Positions 7,375-14,551 of a stretch of 18,911 nucleotides of DNA are shown here, piece by piece. Location of the stretch: NCBI GenBank assembly GCA_035647835.1, contig DASRMS010000131.1, forward strand, positions 1-18,911, written 5' to 3'. This DNA comes from UBA9865 sp035647835 (GTDB lineage Bacteria > Bacillota > Dethiobacteria > Dethiobacterales > Dethiobacteraceae). Numbering within the stretch: the stretch's first letter is position 1; each line of letters opens with the position of its first letter. A model generated the notes under the pieces. That model ran no database searches. It saw only the letters and a list, made by a program, of their open reading frames with translations, and was not told where the DNA came from. The position numbers were made by a program, and so were the translations under genes.

Positions 7375-8616
7375 TTAACTACTAAATTTTTTAATTATTA
7401 AGGAGGCATTAGTGCCGCCAAAGCCAAAAGAATTGGACATCGCAGTTTGTACGGGGCGGGCTATCGCCTGATTAGGTACATAATTCAAGTCACACTCTGG
7501 GTCAGGATGCTCGTAATTAATGGTAGGCGGTATCATGCCATTTTCAATAGCTAAAGCACAAATGATTGCCTCTATCCCACCGGCAGCACCCAGTAAGTGA
7601 CCGGTCATTGATTTGGTAGAGCTGACAGCAAGGTCGTAAGCGTGCTCACCAAATACCCTTTTAATGGCCTGGGTTTCTGTCTTATCGTTAAGTTGAGTTG
7701 ATGTACCATGGGCATTAATGTAGTCAACATCCTCCGGCCTCAAACCGGCATCCTTAATGGCCATGGACATGCACAGCTGTGCTCCGGCACCATCGGGATC
7801 AGGAGCAGTAATATGGTAGGCGTCACTAGAAAGACCGTAGCCGGCAACCTCAGCATAGATTTTCGCCCCGCGCTTTAGAGCATGCTCTAATTCTTCCAGA
7901 ATAACAATTCCGGCGCCTTCTCCCATCACAAAACCGTCTCGTTCACTGTCAAAGGGGCGTGAAGCACGCTGGGGATCATCATTACATGAGGACATGGCAC
8001 GTAAAGCACAAAAACCGGCAAAAGCTACTGGTACTAAAGCTGCTTCTGCACCACCGGCCACCATCACATCTGCAGCGCCTAATTGAATAGTCTTCATTGC
8101 TTCTCCTACCGAATGGGTACCTGTTGCACAGGCTGTAACAATGGTCGTGTTAGGCCCTTTAAGACCAAACTCAATAGATATATAGGCTGATGCCATATTT
8201 GCAATTAACATCGGCACAAAAAACGGGCTGACTCTACGTGGTCCTTTGTTAATCAGAACTTGTACCTGTTCCTGGATAGTGGTAATACCTCCAATCCCAG
8301 AGCCAACAGAAACACCAACCCGTTGATTATCGATTTCAGATGATTCCAGCTTAGCGTCTGCCATAGCTAATCTAGCTGCTGCAACAGCAAACTGGGAAAA
8401 GCGATCCATACGACGACTTTCTTTTTTGTCCATATAATCGGCAGGATTAAAGTCTTTAACTTCGGCTGCCACCTGTGTCGGATAATCATCTACATTAAAT
8501 CTTTGTACACGATCAATGCCCGATTTTCCTGCTAATAGATTGTCCCAAAAGATTGTTTTACCAGTACCGACGGGTGTAACCATCCCCAGACCCGTAATAA
8601 CAACGCGTCGTTTCAA
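7375..8616 (-). CDS. fabF: 3-oxoacyl-ACP synthase II (FabF)
   Basis: FabF performs the elongating Claisen condensation of malonyl-ACP with acyl-ACP in type II fatty acid synthesis and in many bacteria helps set chain length at low temperature. With the start chosen here the protein is 413 residues. Its catalytic triad falls at Cys163 (TACATGTHS), His303 (NAHGTST) and His340 (KSMTGHLLGAAG), the same numbers as in E. coli FabF, which supports the start. That start is a TTG (8614-8616, MKRRVVITGLG) 6 bases after AGAGGTG. The in-frame GTG three codons upstream is part of the ribosome binding site. A 10-bp hairpin separates it from acpP. C-terminal NSFGFGGTNASL is the conserved thiolase-fold end. 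Confidence 0.96.
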   Translation of the reverse strand: MKRRVVITGLGMVTPVGTGKTIFWDNLLAGKSGIDRVQRFNVDDYPTQVAAEVKDFNPADYMDKKESRRMDRFSQFAVAAARLAMADAKLESSEIDNQRVGVSVGSGIGGITTIQEQVQVLINKGPRRVSPFFVPMLIANMASAYISIEFGLKGPNTTIVTACATGTHSVGEAMKTIQLGAADVMVAGGAEAALVPVAFAGFCALRAMSSCNDDPQRASRPFDSERDGFVMGEGAGIVILEELEHALKRGAKIYAEVAGYGLSSDAYHITAPDPDGAGAQLCMSMAIKDAGLRPEDVDYINAHGTSTQLNDKTETQAIKRVFGEHAYDLAVSSTKSMTGHLLGAAGGIEAIICALAIENGMIPPTINYEHPDPECDLNYVPNQAIARPVQTAMSNSFGFGGTNASLIIKKFSS

Positions 8617-8650
8617 TCTTCTCACCTCTTCTTTCCATGCCTTTTCTAAA

Positions 8651-8674
8651 GAAGCCCTGCCTGCGCAGGGCTTC
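8651..8674 (-). terminator. Intercistronic hairpin between acpP and fabF
   Basis: GAAGCCCTGC (8651-8660) and GCAGGGCTTC (8665-8674) form a perfect 10-bp, GC-rich stem with a 4-base loop, 13 bases after the acpP stop. On the minus strand only three U follow the stem, so it is probably a partial terminator or a 3' stabiliser of the acpP message rather than a full stop. That would keep acyl carrier protein in excess over FabF and RNase III. Confidence 0.75.
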
Positions 8675-8687
8675 AGGTGCTCACGCC

Positions 8688-8915
8688 TTAGGCATTAGCC
8701 TCGATATAGCGCACAACATCTCCCACTGATTTAATGTTTTCAACTTCCTCATCGGAGATTTCAAGGCTAAATTCTTCTTCAATGGCCATCACTAACTCCA
8801 CTATATCAAGGGAGTCTGCATCCAGTTCCTCGAAAGAAGTTTCCAAAGCAATGTTAGCTTCGTCTGCGCCCAATTGATCACTTATTAGTCCTTTAACTTT
8901 GCTCAAGACATCCAT
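8688..8915 (-). CDS. acpP: Acyl carrier protein
   Basis: The 75-residue acidic four-helix carrier holds growing acyl chains on a 4'-phosphopantetheine arm attached to the Ser of the DSL motif, here Asp34-Ser35-Leu36 in ELDADSLDIVELVM. It is the shared substrate carrier for FabD, FabH, FabF, FabG, FabK and PlsX, all encoded alongside. I chose the ATG at 8913-8915 (MDVLSKVKGLI), which follows GGAGGTGAGACA. The longer frame starting at 8966 adds a hydrophobic segment unlike any ACP and overlaps the ribosome binding site. Note that coaD in this window makes the CoA precursor from which the prosthetic arm is ultimately taken. Confidence 0.98.
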   Translation of the reverse strand: MDVLSKVKGLISDQLGADEANIALETSFEELDADSLDIVELVMAIEEEFSLEISDEEVENIKSVGDVVRYIEANA

Positions 8916-8966
8916 TGTCTCACCTCCTCCCCATAAGATACTAAATAAAATAATCATTAATGTCAA

Positions 8967-9716
8967 CTAGCACATCACAAGTCCACCATCAATGGCAATA
9001 ACTTGCCCTGTAATGTAGGCAGCCTCATCTGAGGCTAAAAACACGACCAGCGCGGCCACATCTTCTGGCTCACCAGTACGGCCTAAGGGAATTTGTTTGA
9101 CAATATTGTCTTTTACTTCACTACTGAGTACCGCTGTCATAGCTGTATTAATATAGCCTGGTGCTACTGCATTTACTGTAACCTGACGTGCGGCCAACTC
9201 ACGTGCCAGGGACTTTGTCATCCCCATCAGGCCGGCTTTAGCTGCAGCATAATTAACCTGACCAATACCACCGATTTTGCCCACGATGGACGCCATATTA
9301 ATGATGCGTCCACCCGTCTTTTGTTTTAAAAATGGGCGGATTACAGCTTTAGCACAGTTAAAAGCGCCAGTCAGATTTGTATCTAGTACTGCTTGCCATT
9401 CATCAGCTTTCATCCGGGCAGCAATGTTGTCACGGGTAATGCCAGCATTATTTACCAAAATATCAATTTTACCGAAATGCTCTTGGGCCGCTTTCACTAG
9501 TTTATTACAATCAGCTGCTGCGGTAACATCAGCTTGTACTAGTAGTCCTTGACTACCTGCTTCTTGCACAGCTGCTAGCGTATCCTCTGCGGCCTGGGCA
9601 TTGGCAGTATAGTTGATGACTAGTTTTGCTCCTTCACGTGCTAAGGCAATGGCAATGGCACGCCCAATGCCGCGTGAGGCACCAGTAACAATAGCTACCT
9701 TATTGACTAAACGCAA
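8967..9716 (-). CDS. fabG: 3-oxoacyl-ACP reductase (FabG)
   Basis: FabG is the NADPH-dependent short-chain dehydrogenase that reduces 3-oxoacyl-ACP to (R)-3-hydroxyacyl-ACP. The 249-residue protein has the Rossmann motif TGASRGIG (11-18), NNAG (89-92), Asn114, and the catalytic Ser143, Tyr156 and Lys160 (YAAAK). The start is a TTG (9714-9716; MRLVNKVAIVTG) placed 9 bases after GGGAGG. Longer in-frame GTG starts at 9725 and 9737 would lie in or before that site and add residues not seen in the family. The chosen start lies inside the 3' end of fabD, giving a 17-base overlap that suggests translational coupling. The usual dehydratase gene fabZ is not in this window. Confidence 0.96.
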   Translation of the reverse strand: MRLVNKVAIVTGASRGIGRAIAIALAREGAKLVINYTANAQAAEDTLAAVQEAGSQGLLVQADVTAAADCNKLVKAAQEHFGKIDILVNNAGITRDNIAARMKADEWQAVLDTNLTGAFNCAKAVIRPFLKQKTGGRIINMASIVGKIGGIGQVNYAAAKAGLMGMTKSLARELAARQVTVNAVAPGYINTAMTAVLSSEVKDNIVKQIPLGRTGEPEDVAALVVFLASDEAAYITGQVIAIDGGLVMC

Positions 9717-10665
9717 TATTCTCACCCTCCCCTGCACCGAGAGCTTCTAACACTGCTGCCAGTGTCTTGCGATCTTCCATCTGGTGCACCCAAACGTCGG
9801 TATTAGTTTTCTTCATTAAGCCCGTCAAGCTTTTACCTGGACCTACTTCCACAAAACGGTTAAACCCATCCGCAATTAATTTTTCCATGGAATCTTGCCA
9901 TAAGACAGAGTGACTAACCTGACGCACTAAAGCATCACGAATAGCGGCAGTCGAATTAACATAAGCGGCGGTGACATTGGTAATGACGGGGATTTCCACG
10001 GGTTTAATCTGCACCTTGTCTAATTCTGCTGCTAATAATGGTTCTACACTTTGCAATAAGCTGCAGTGAAAAGAAACACTGACCGGCAATTCGACAGTTC
10101 GTCTGGCCCCATGCTCTTTGGCCAGTTCACAAGCACGACGGAGGGCAGACAGCTCACCAGCGATGACAATTTGCCCGGGAGCATTAAAATTAGCAGGCTC
10201 TACAATCCCCACCTCACTAGCTAACTGGCAGACTGTTGCAACTTTTTCCCGCGCTAAACCCAAGATCGCGGCCATGCCGCCAACTCCGGGAGGTACCGCC
10301 TCCTGCATCAACTGACCGCGCTTCTGTACCAACGGCAGGGCATCCTGTAAGGACAGCGCACCTGCTGCAACTAAAGCTGAATATTCACCTAAACTTAAGC
10401 CTGCTGCTGCATCCGGCACTAAACCGTGTTGCTTTAGAACTGCTAAAAAGGCTAGGCTAGTTGCCACAATTGCTGGTTGTGTGATTTCAGTTTGTTTTAA
10501 TTGTTCATCAGTACCATCAAAGATAATGTCCGATAACTTCATAGAAAGGGCTTCATCAGCTGCCGTAAAAACTTCTCTCGCCACAGGATAATGTTCCGCT
10601 AACTCGCGTCCCATCCCAATGTACTGCGCGCCCTGCCCCGGAAAGATAAATGCTATTTTTCCCAT
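9700..10665 (-). CDS. fabD: Malonyl-CoA:ACP transacylase (FabD)
   Basis: FabD moves malonyl from CoA to acyl carrier protein, supplying the extender unit for FabH and FabF. The 321-residue protein begins with the FPGQGAQYIGMG motif (8-19). It has the nucleophile elbow GLSLGE with Ser91, Arg116 for the malonyl carboxylate, and the catalytic His200 (VSFHCSLL). The ATG follows GAGGTG with 7 bases spacing. It starts 21 bases after fabK ends and overlaps the start of fabG. The C-terminal codons carry the fabG ribosome binding site. Confidence 0.96.
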   Translation of the reverse strand: MGKIAFIFPGQGAQYIGMGRELAEHYPVAREVFTAADEALSMKLSDIIFDGTDEQLKQTEITQPAIVATSLAFLAVLKQHGLVPDAAAGLSLGEYSALVAAGALSLQDALPLVQKRGQLMQEAVPPGVGGMAAILGLAREKVATVCQLASEVGIVEPANFNAPGQIVIAGELSALRRACELAKEHGARRTVELPVSVSFHCSLLQSVEPLLAAELDKVQIKPVEIPVITNVTAAYVNSTAAIRDALVRQVSHSVLWQDSMEKLIADGFNRFVEVGPGKSLTGLMKKTNTDVWVHQMEDRKTLAAVLEALGAGEGENIAFSQ

Positions 10666-10686
10666 CTTTATTCACCTCGCATCTGA

Positions 10687-11634
10687 CTAACCAATAAACT
10701 TTGCCAGTTCGCTGATGACACTACGTGTCTGTTTTATTAAGTCATTAATAATGTCTTGTGCTGACTCTTCCTTCGTTACCATCGCTGCACTTTGTCCGGC
10801 CATAACTGAGCCATTCACCACATCGCCACGACGTACAGCGTCCGACAAACGACCAACCGCAAATTTATCTATTTCTGCCAAACTAGCACCTTCTTTTTCT
10901 AGGCGGCTAATTTCACGTGTTAAATTATTGCGGATAACGCGTACGGGATGCCCAGTAGACACACCCGTAATTACCGTGTCTCGATCTTTTGCCTTCAGAA
11001 TCATACCCTTATACTGTGCATGCGCCGTACATTCATACGCGCTGATAAAGCGTGTGCCCAACTGCACACCGTCAGCCCCTAAAGCCAAGGCTGCTGCAAC
11101 TCCCCTGCCATCTGCTATCCCACCAGCGGCAATGACCGGTACATTAACAGCATCCACTATTTGCGGTACCAACGCCATGGTGGTTAACTCCCCAATATGG
11201 CCGCCCGCCTCCATACCTTCAGCAATCATAGCATCAACACCTAGTCGTAATAAGCGTTTGCTCAAAGCAACAGAGGATACTACGGGTATTACTTTCGCAC
11301 CATTTTCCTGAAAAAGTTTCACATACCTACCGGGATTACCTGCTCCTGTAGTTATCACTCGTATCTTTTCCCGGCAAAGGAGTTCTACTACTTCCTCAAC
11401 GTAGGGGGAAAGTAACATAATATTAACGCCAAAAGGCTTATCTGTACGCGCTTTTGCTTTCCTAATTTCCTGCTCCAATACTGCAGCAGGTGCATTACCG
11501 GCACCAATAATACCAAGTGCCCCCGTCTCAGAGACAGCTGCAGCCAACTCACCGGTTGCCACCCAGGCCATGCCACCTTGTAAGATAGGATACTGTATGC
11601 CAAGTAAGTCACATAGCTTCGACTTTAAAACCAT
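10687..11634 (-). CDS. fabK: FMN-dependent enoyl-ACP reductase II (FabK)
   Basis: FabK is a flavin-containing TIM-barrel enzyme that reduces trans-2-enoyl-ACP with NAD(P)H, the last step of each elongation cycle. It is unrelated to FabI and is characteristically insensitive to triclosan. The sequence closely tracks pneumococcal FabK as I remember it: YPILQGGMAWVA near the N-terminus, GIIGAGNAP, KPFGVNIMLLSP, the EGMEAGGHIG segment with the catalytic His146, and late GSVMAGQSAAMV. The family also contains nitronate monooxygenases, but the position between fabH and fabD settles the assignment. Two adjacent ATGs are present; the second lies 6 bases from AGGAGG and was chosen, giving 315 residues. 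No fabI is visible in the window. Confidence 0.94.
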   Translation of the reverse strand: MVLKSKLCDLLGIQYPILQGGMAWVATGELAAAVSETGALGIIGAGNAPAAVLEQEIRKAKARTDKPFGVNIMLLSPYVEEVVELLCREKIRVITTGAGNPGRYVKLFQENGAKVIPVVSSVALSKRLLRLGVDAMIAEGMEAGGHIGELTTMALVPQIVDAVNVPVIAAGGIADGRGVAAALALGADGVQLGTRFISAYECTAHAQYKGMILKAKDRDTVITGVSTGHPVRVIRNNLTREISRLEKEGASLAEIDKFAVGRLSDAVRRGDVVNGSVMAGQSAAMVTKEESAQDIINDLIKQTRSVISELAKFIG

Positions 11635-11647
11635 CATCTTCCTCCTG

Positions 11648-12631
11648 TCAATATCTAACTAAGGCAGCTCCCCAAGTCAATCCGGCCCCAAAGCCTACCA
11701 GTGCCATCAGATCGCCGCGTTTTAAACGTCCTTGTTGGATAGCTTCATCTAAAGCAACTGGAATAGAAGCAGAAGACATATTTCCATACCGATCAATATT
11801 GACAATGACACGCTCTGGGGGTAATTTTAACCGTTTACGGGCAGACTCGATTATCCTTAAATTGGCTTGATGGGGAACTAAAAAATCTAAATCCTCTTTT
11901 ACCAAACCTGCGGCATCTAGTGCTTGTTGTGTAACTTCTCCCATCACCCGTACGGCAAATTTAAAAGTTTCGTGACCATTCATTTTAATATAATGTTGAC
12001 GCTCTGCAACACTTTGCTGTGAAGCTGGCAGCTGTGAACCACCCGCCGGCACGACGAGCAGCTCGGCCAGAGAGCCGTCGGCACCTAAGGTAACATTAAT
12101 AAATCCTGGCTCCTCCACAGGTCCTAAAACTACTGCTCCGGCACCATCACCAAAAAGAATACAGGTGCTGCGGTCGGACCAATCCAAAAATTTAGACATC
12201 ACTTCGGCACCAATCACCAAAACCCGCCGATAAAGCCCGCTTTGGATATACAGACGTCCTACCGAAAGAGCATAAATAAAACCAGTACAGCCGGCAGAAA
12301 GATCAAAAGCAAAAGCCTTTTTTGCCCCAAGTTTTGCTTGCACAAAACAAGCTGTTGAAGGCATGATGGTATCTGGTGTAATTGTCGCCACGATAATTAA
12401 ATCTATTTCCTCAGCAGTAGTATTCGCCGCTTGCAGAGCCTTTTCCGCAGCTTGTGCGGCTAAATCAGATGTAAACACACCATCTTCAACCACACGGCGC
12501 TCACTGATACCTGTTCGCGTACGGATCCATTCGTCACTGGTATCAATGATTTTTTCTAAGTCGCTATTCGTTACTATTTTGGGGGGTACAGCTGAGCCCA
12601 CCCCCAAAATCCCTGCATCCTGTAATTTCAT
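11648..12631 (-). CDS. fabH: 3-oxoacyl-ACP synthase III (FabH)
   Basis: FabH starts fatty acid synthesis by condensing a short acyl-CoA primer with malonyl-ACP; its primer choice decides straight- versus branched-chain fatty acids. The 327-residue protein has the Cys-His-Asn triad: Cys115 (SAGCTGFIYAL), His254 (VPHQANLRI) and Asn284 (DRYGNMSSASIP). The primer preference (acetyl versus branched) cannot be read with confidence from the sequence. The ATG follows AAAGGAAG with 8 bases spacing. The stop lies 13 bases before the fabK start. Confidence 0.96.
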   Translation of the reverse strand: MKLQDAGILGVGSAVPPKIVTNSDLEKIIDTSDEWIRTRTGISERRVVEDGVFTSDLAAQAAEKALQAANTTAEEIDLIIVATITPDTIMPSTACFVQAKLGAKKAFAFDLSAGCTGFIYALSVGRLYIQSGLYRRVLVIGAEVMSKFLDWSDRSTCILFGDGAGAVVLGPVEEPGFINVTLGADGSLAELLVVPAGGSQLPASQQSVAERQHYIKMNGHETFKFAVRVMGEVTQQALDAAGLVKEDLDFLVPHQANLRIIESARKRLKLPPERVIVNIDRYGNMSSASIPVALDEAIQQGRLKRGDLMALVGFGAGLTWGAALVRY

Positions 12632-12666
12632 ACACAGTACTTCCTTTCTTTCAGGCAGGACAGCTA

Positions 12667-13677
12667 TTAGTCGGTTAAAAGTGCGGCTAATTCCTGTTCG
12701 ATAAGTCCGTTTACGTTTTGGCGAGCATACAGATACGCTTGGTTAACAATGGCGCTGCGAATGGCACGGGCATTTGAAGAACCGTGTCCTTTAATACAGG
12801 CGCCGCCAACACCTAAGAACGGTGCTCCACCGTACTCTGTATAATCTAACTTGGCTTTCAGCGCTAGTAGTTCTGGTTTCAATAGTGAGGCAGCTATTTT
12901 ACTTTTTAAGTTAGCTGACATAGCTTCTTTTAATGAACCGAACAATCCGGCAACCAAGCCTTCCAGGGTTTTCAGGATAATATTCCCTGAAAAGCCATCG
13001 CAAATTATCACATCTGCCACACCATCTAACACATTACGTGCCTCAACATTCCCTATAAAACAGGGCAGCTTTTCTTTCATCAGTTGATAAGCCTTTTTAA
13101 CTTGTTCATTGCCTTTGATTTCTTCAACACCAACATTCAGTAAACCAACACGCGGTTCTTTTTTTAACAAAACTTCCCGTGCATATATTTTACCCATTAT
13201 TCCATATTGCAGCAACTGTTCGGCTTTTGCATCCATATTGGCTCCCACATCCAGCAGCACTACATTGCCGCCCGGGAAAGTGGGTGCTACTACTGTTAAA
13301 GCCGGCCGCTCGATCCCCTCAATCCGGCCAGTTAATAATAAGCTGCCGGCCATCAGGGCGCCAGTATTACCTGCAGAAACCATGGCCTCCACTTTTTTAT
13401 CTCTTAACATTTGCAGTGCAACCATCATTGACGAATTCTTTTTACGGCGCACAGCCAGGACAGGAGAATCTTCATTTTTAATAATTTCTTCTGCTGGCAT
13501 CAATGCTACGCGGTTTTGATCATAAACCTTGTCGCGCAAATAATTTTCCAGCACAGCTTGTGGACCTACAAAATGTATGTGCAGATCAGCCAGTTCGGTC
13601 AACGCCAATAGGCCACCTGCTATTATTTGTTTAGGGGCATGATCCCCTCCCATAACATCCAGTGCCACTCTTATCAC
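12667..13677 (-). CDS. plsX: Phosphate acyltransferase PlsX
   Basis: PlsX converts acyl-ACP to acyl phosphate, the donor used by the membrane enzyme PlsY to make lysophosphatidic acid, so it links fatty acid to phospholipid synthesis. It acts as a peripheral membrane enzyme. The 336-residue product opens MIRVALDVMGGDHAPK, the family hallmark, and carries SAGNTGALMAG and CDGFSGNIILKTLEG. I chose the GTG at 13675-13677, 6 bases after AGAGGTG. The upstream in-frame ATG at 13711-13713 has a passable AAGGTGG site but adds 12 residues absent from typical PlsX. FapR often precedes plsX in Firmicutes; here rpmF does, with a hairpin between them. Confidence 0.95.
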   Translation of the reverse strand: MIRVALDVMGGDHAPKQIIAGGLLALTELADLHIHFVGPQAVLENYLRDKVYDQNRVALMPAEEIIKNEDSPVLAVRRKKNSSMMVALQMLRDKKVEAMVSAGNTGALMAGSLLLTGRIEGIERPALTVVAPTFPGGNVVLLDVGANMDAKAEQLLQYGIMGKIYAREVLLKKEPRVGLLNVGVEEIKGNEQVKKAYQLMKEKLPCFIGNVEARNVLDGVADVIICDGFSGNIILKTLEGLVAGLFGSLKEAMSANLKSKIAASLLKPELLALKAKLDYTEYGGAPFLGVGGACIKGHGSSNARAIRSAIVNQAYLYARQNVNGLIEQELAALLTD

Positions 13678-13744
13678 TAGTTTCACCTCTTGCAAAACAT
13701 TTGCCACCTTCAAGCTTTTCCCTCGGCAAGATTTCCCCGGATAA

Positions 13745-13769
13745 CAAAAACCCTTCCTTATGCAGGAAG
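13745..13769 (-). terminator. Weak terminator/attenuator between rpmF and plsX
   Basis: CTTCCT (13753-13758) and AGGAAG (13764-13769) make a 6-bp stem with a 5-base loop. On the minus strand this is followed by GG and then five T. It starts 21 bases after the rpmF stop. Only about 65 bases remain before plsX and I see no good promoter there, so read-through is likely and the element may lower expression of the fatty acid genes relative to L32. Confidence 0.6.
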
Positions 13770-13789
13770 AGTATTTGATATGTTGATTG

Positions 13790-13966
13790 TTATTTTATTT
13801 CTACAGCTTCTCTGCCTTTATAATAGCCACAATGGACACACACCCGGTGAGGCAATTTGGGTTCATGACATTGCGGGCAAGAGATTAAACCGGGAACAGT
13901 AAGTTTCCAGTGTGTTCTCCGTTTATTTTTTCTGGATTTGGATGTTTTCCTTTTAGGTACCGCCAT
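13790..13966 (-). CDS. rpmF: 50S ribosomal protein L32
   Basis: L32 is a small, basic protein of the large ribosomal subunit. The 58-residue product starts MAVPKRKTSKSRKNKRR, the standard L32 N-terminus. It carries four Cys as two CxxC pairs (Cys30 and Cys33; Cys43 and Cys46), so this is the zinc-binding form. The ATG follows AGGAGGTG with 4 bases spacing, one of the strongest sites in the window. It sits 17 bases after yceD, the near-universal partner of rpmF, and is followed by a weak terminator before plsX. Confidence 0.98.
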   Translation of the reverse strand: MAVPKRKTSKSRKNKRRTHWKLTVPGLISCPQCHEPKLPHRVCVHCGYYKGREAVEIK

Positions 13967-13983
13967 TATTACACCTCCTCATA

Positions 13984-14448
13984 CTACTTATCCAGCAGTT
14001 TCTTTAGAACAGATAAGCGGGGATCCATATTATCTACTGGACAACTACACTGTTTTTCATTAAGATCCGTACCACACGTGGGGCAGATGCCCTGGCATGC
14101 TGCCTGACAAAGAGGTTTAAAAGGCAATGTGGTTATAAATAATTCTCTAACCAACTCAGACAGATTAATTTCCTTTTCCTCACTTACCGGGATCTCATCC
14201 TCAAATTCCTCTTGAAAAGAAATTGGGACTTGTTTTAAACAGCGGCTGCAGGTAAGAATCACCCTTGTGCGCAGGCTTCCTCTCACTTCTACTTTTCTAT
14301 CGCGATATGCTGCACTCATTTGGACCTCTAGGGGAGCAATAACTTGCAAATCCTCCTCGTCCAAATTAAGTGCTGACTCTGCCACAGTAAAATTATAAGT
14401 AATATCTTTACCAGGCGCATCTTTTAAAGCTTGTAGCTCAATTTTCAT
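13984..14448 (-). CDS. yceD: YceD/DUF177 family protein
   Basis: A 154-residue member of the DUF177 family, whose plant and E. coli members are needed for normal 23S rRNA accumulation and which is nearly always encoded just before rpmF. Visible features are a CSRC pair (Cys67, Cys70) and the C-terminal ACQGICPTCGTDLNEKQCSC region, a likely metal-binding knuckle typical of Firmicute members. I chose the ATG at 14446-14448 (MKIELQAL). The longer frame to 14514 would start upstream of the promoter -10 and outside the transcript. GAGGTG lies 12 bases before the ATG, which is long. It is the first gene of the fatty acid operon. Confidence 0.9.
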   Translation of the reverse strand: MKIELQALKDAPGKDITYNFTVAESALNLDEEDLQVIAPLEVQMSAAYRDRKVEVRGSLRTRVILTCSRCLKQVPISFQEEFEDEIPVSEEKEINLSELVRELFITTLPFKPLCQAACQGICPTCGTDLNEKQCSCPVDNMDPRLSVLKKLLDK

Positions 14449-14482
14449 AGCAAAAATTAGCACCTCGCTTGCGCTAAATTTT

Positions 14483-14511
14483 ATTATATAGATGAATAAC
14501 TTTATTGTCAA
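14483..14511 (-). promoter_or_regulatory. Consensus sigma-A promoter of the yceD-rpmF-plsX-fab operon
   Basis: TTGACA (14506-14511) and TATAAT (14483-14488), both perfect, are separated by 17 bases on the minus strand. Transcription should start near 14476, leaving a leader of about 28 bases before yceD. No FapR-like palindrome (TTAGTACC type) or other clear operator overlaps it, suggesting strong, ribosome-gene-like expression. Confidence 0.9.
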
Positions 14512-14551
14512 CATTTAACGGGACAGCCGTGTAACGGAATTCTACTTCTTA

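Noticed and set aside
10715..11311. 198-codon plus-strand frame opposite fabK
   Set aside because: It lies wholly within a clearly coding gene on the other strand and its product shows no recognisable domain.
14449..14514. Longer N-terminus for the YceD protein
   Set aside because: It would start at or upstream of the consensus promoter elements, outside the predicted transcript, and adds a hydrophobic stretch not typical of the family.
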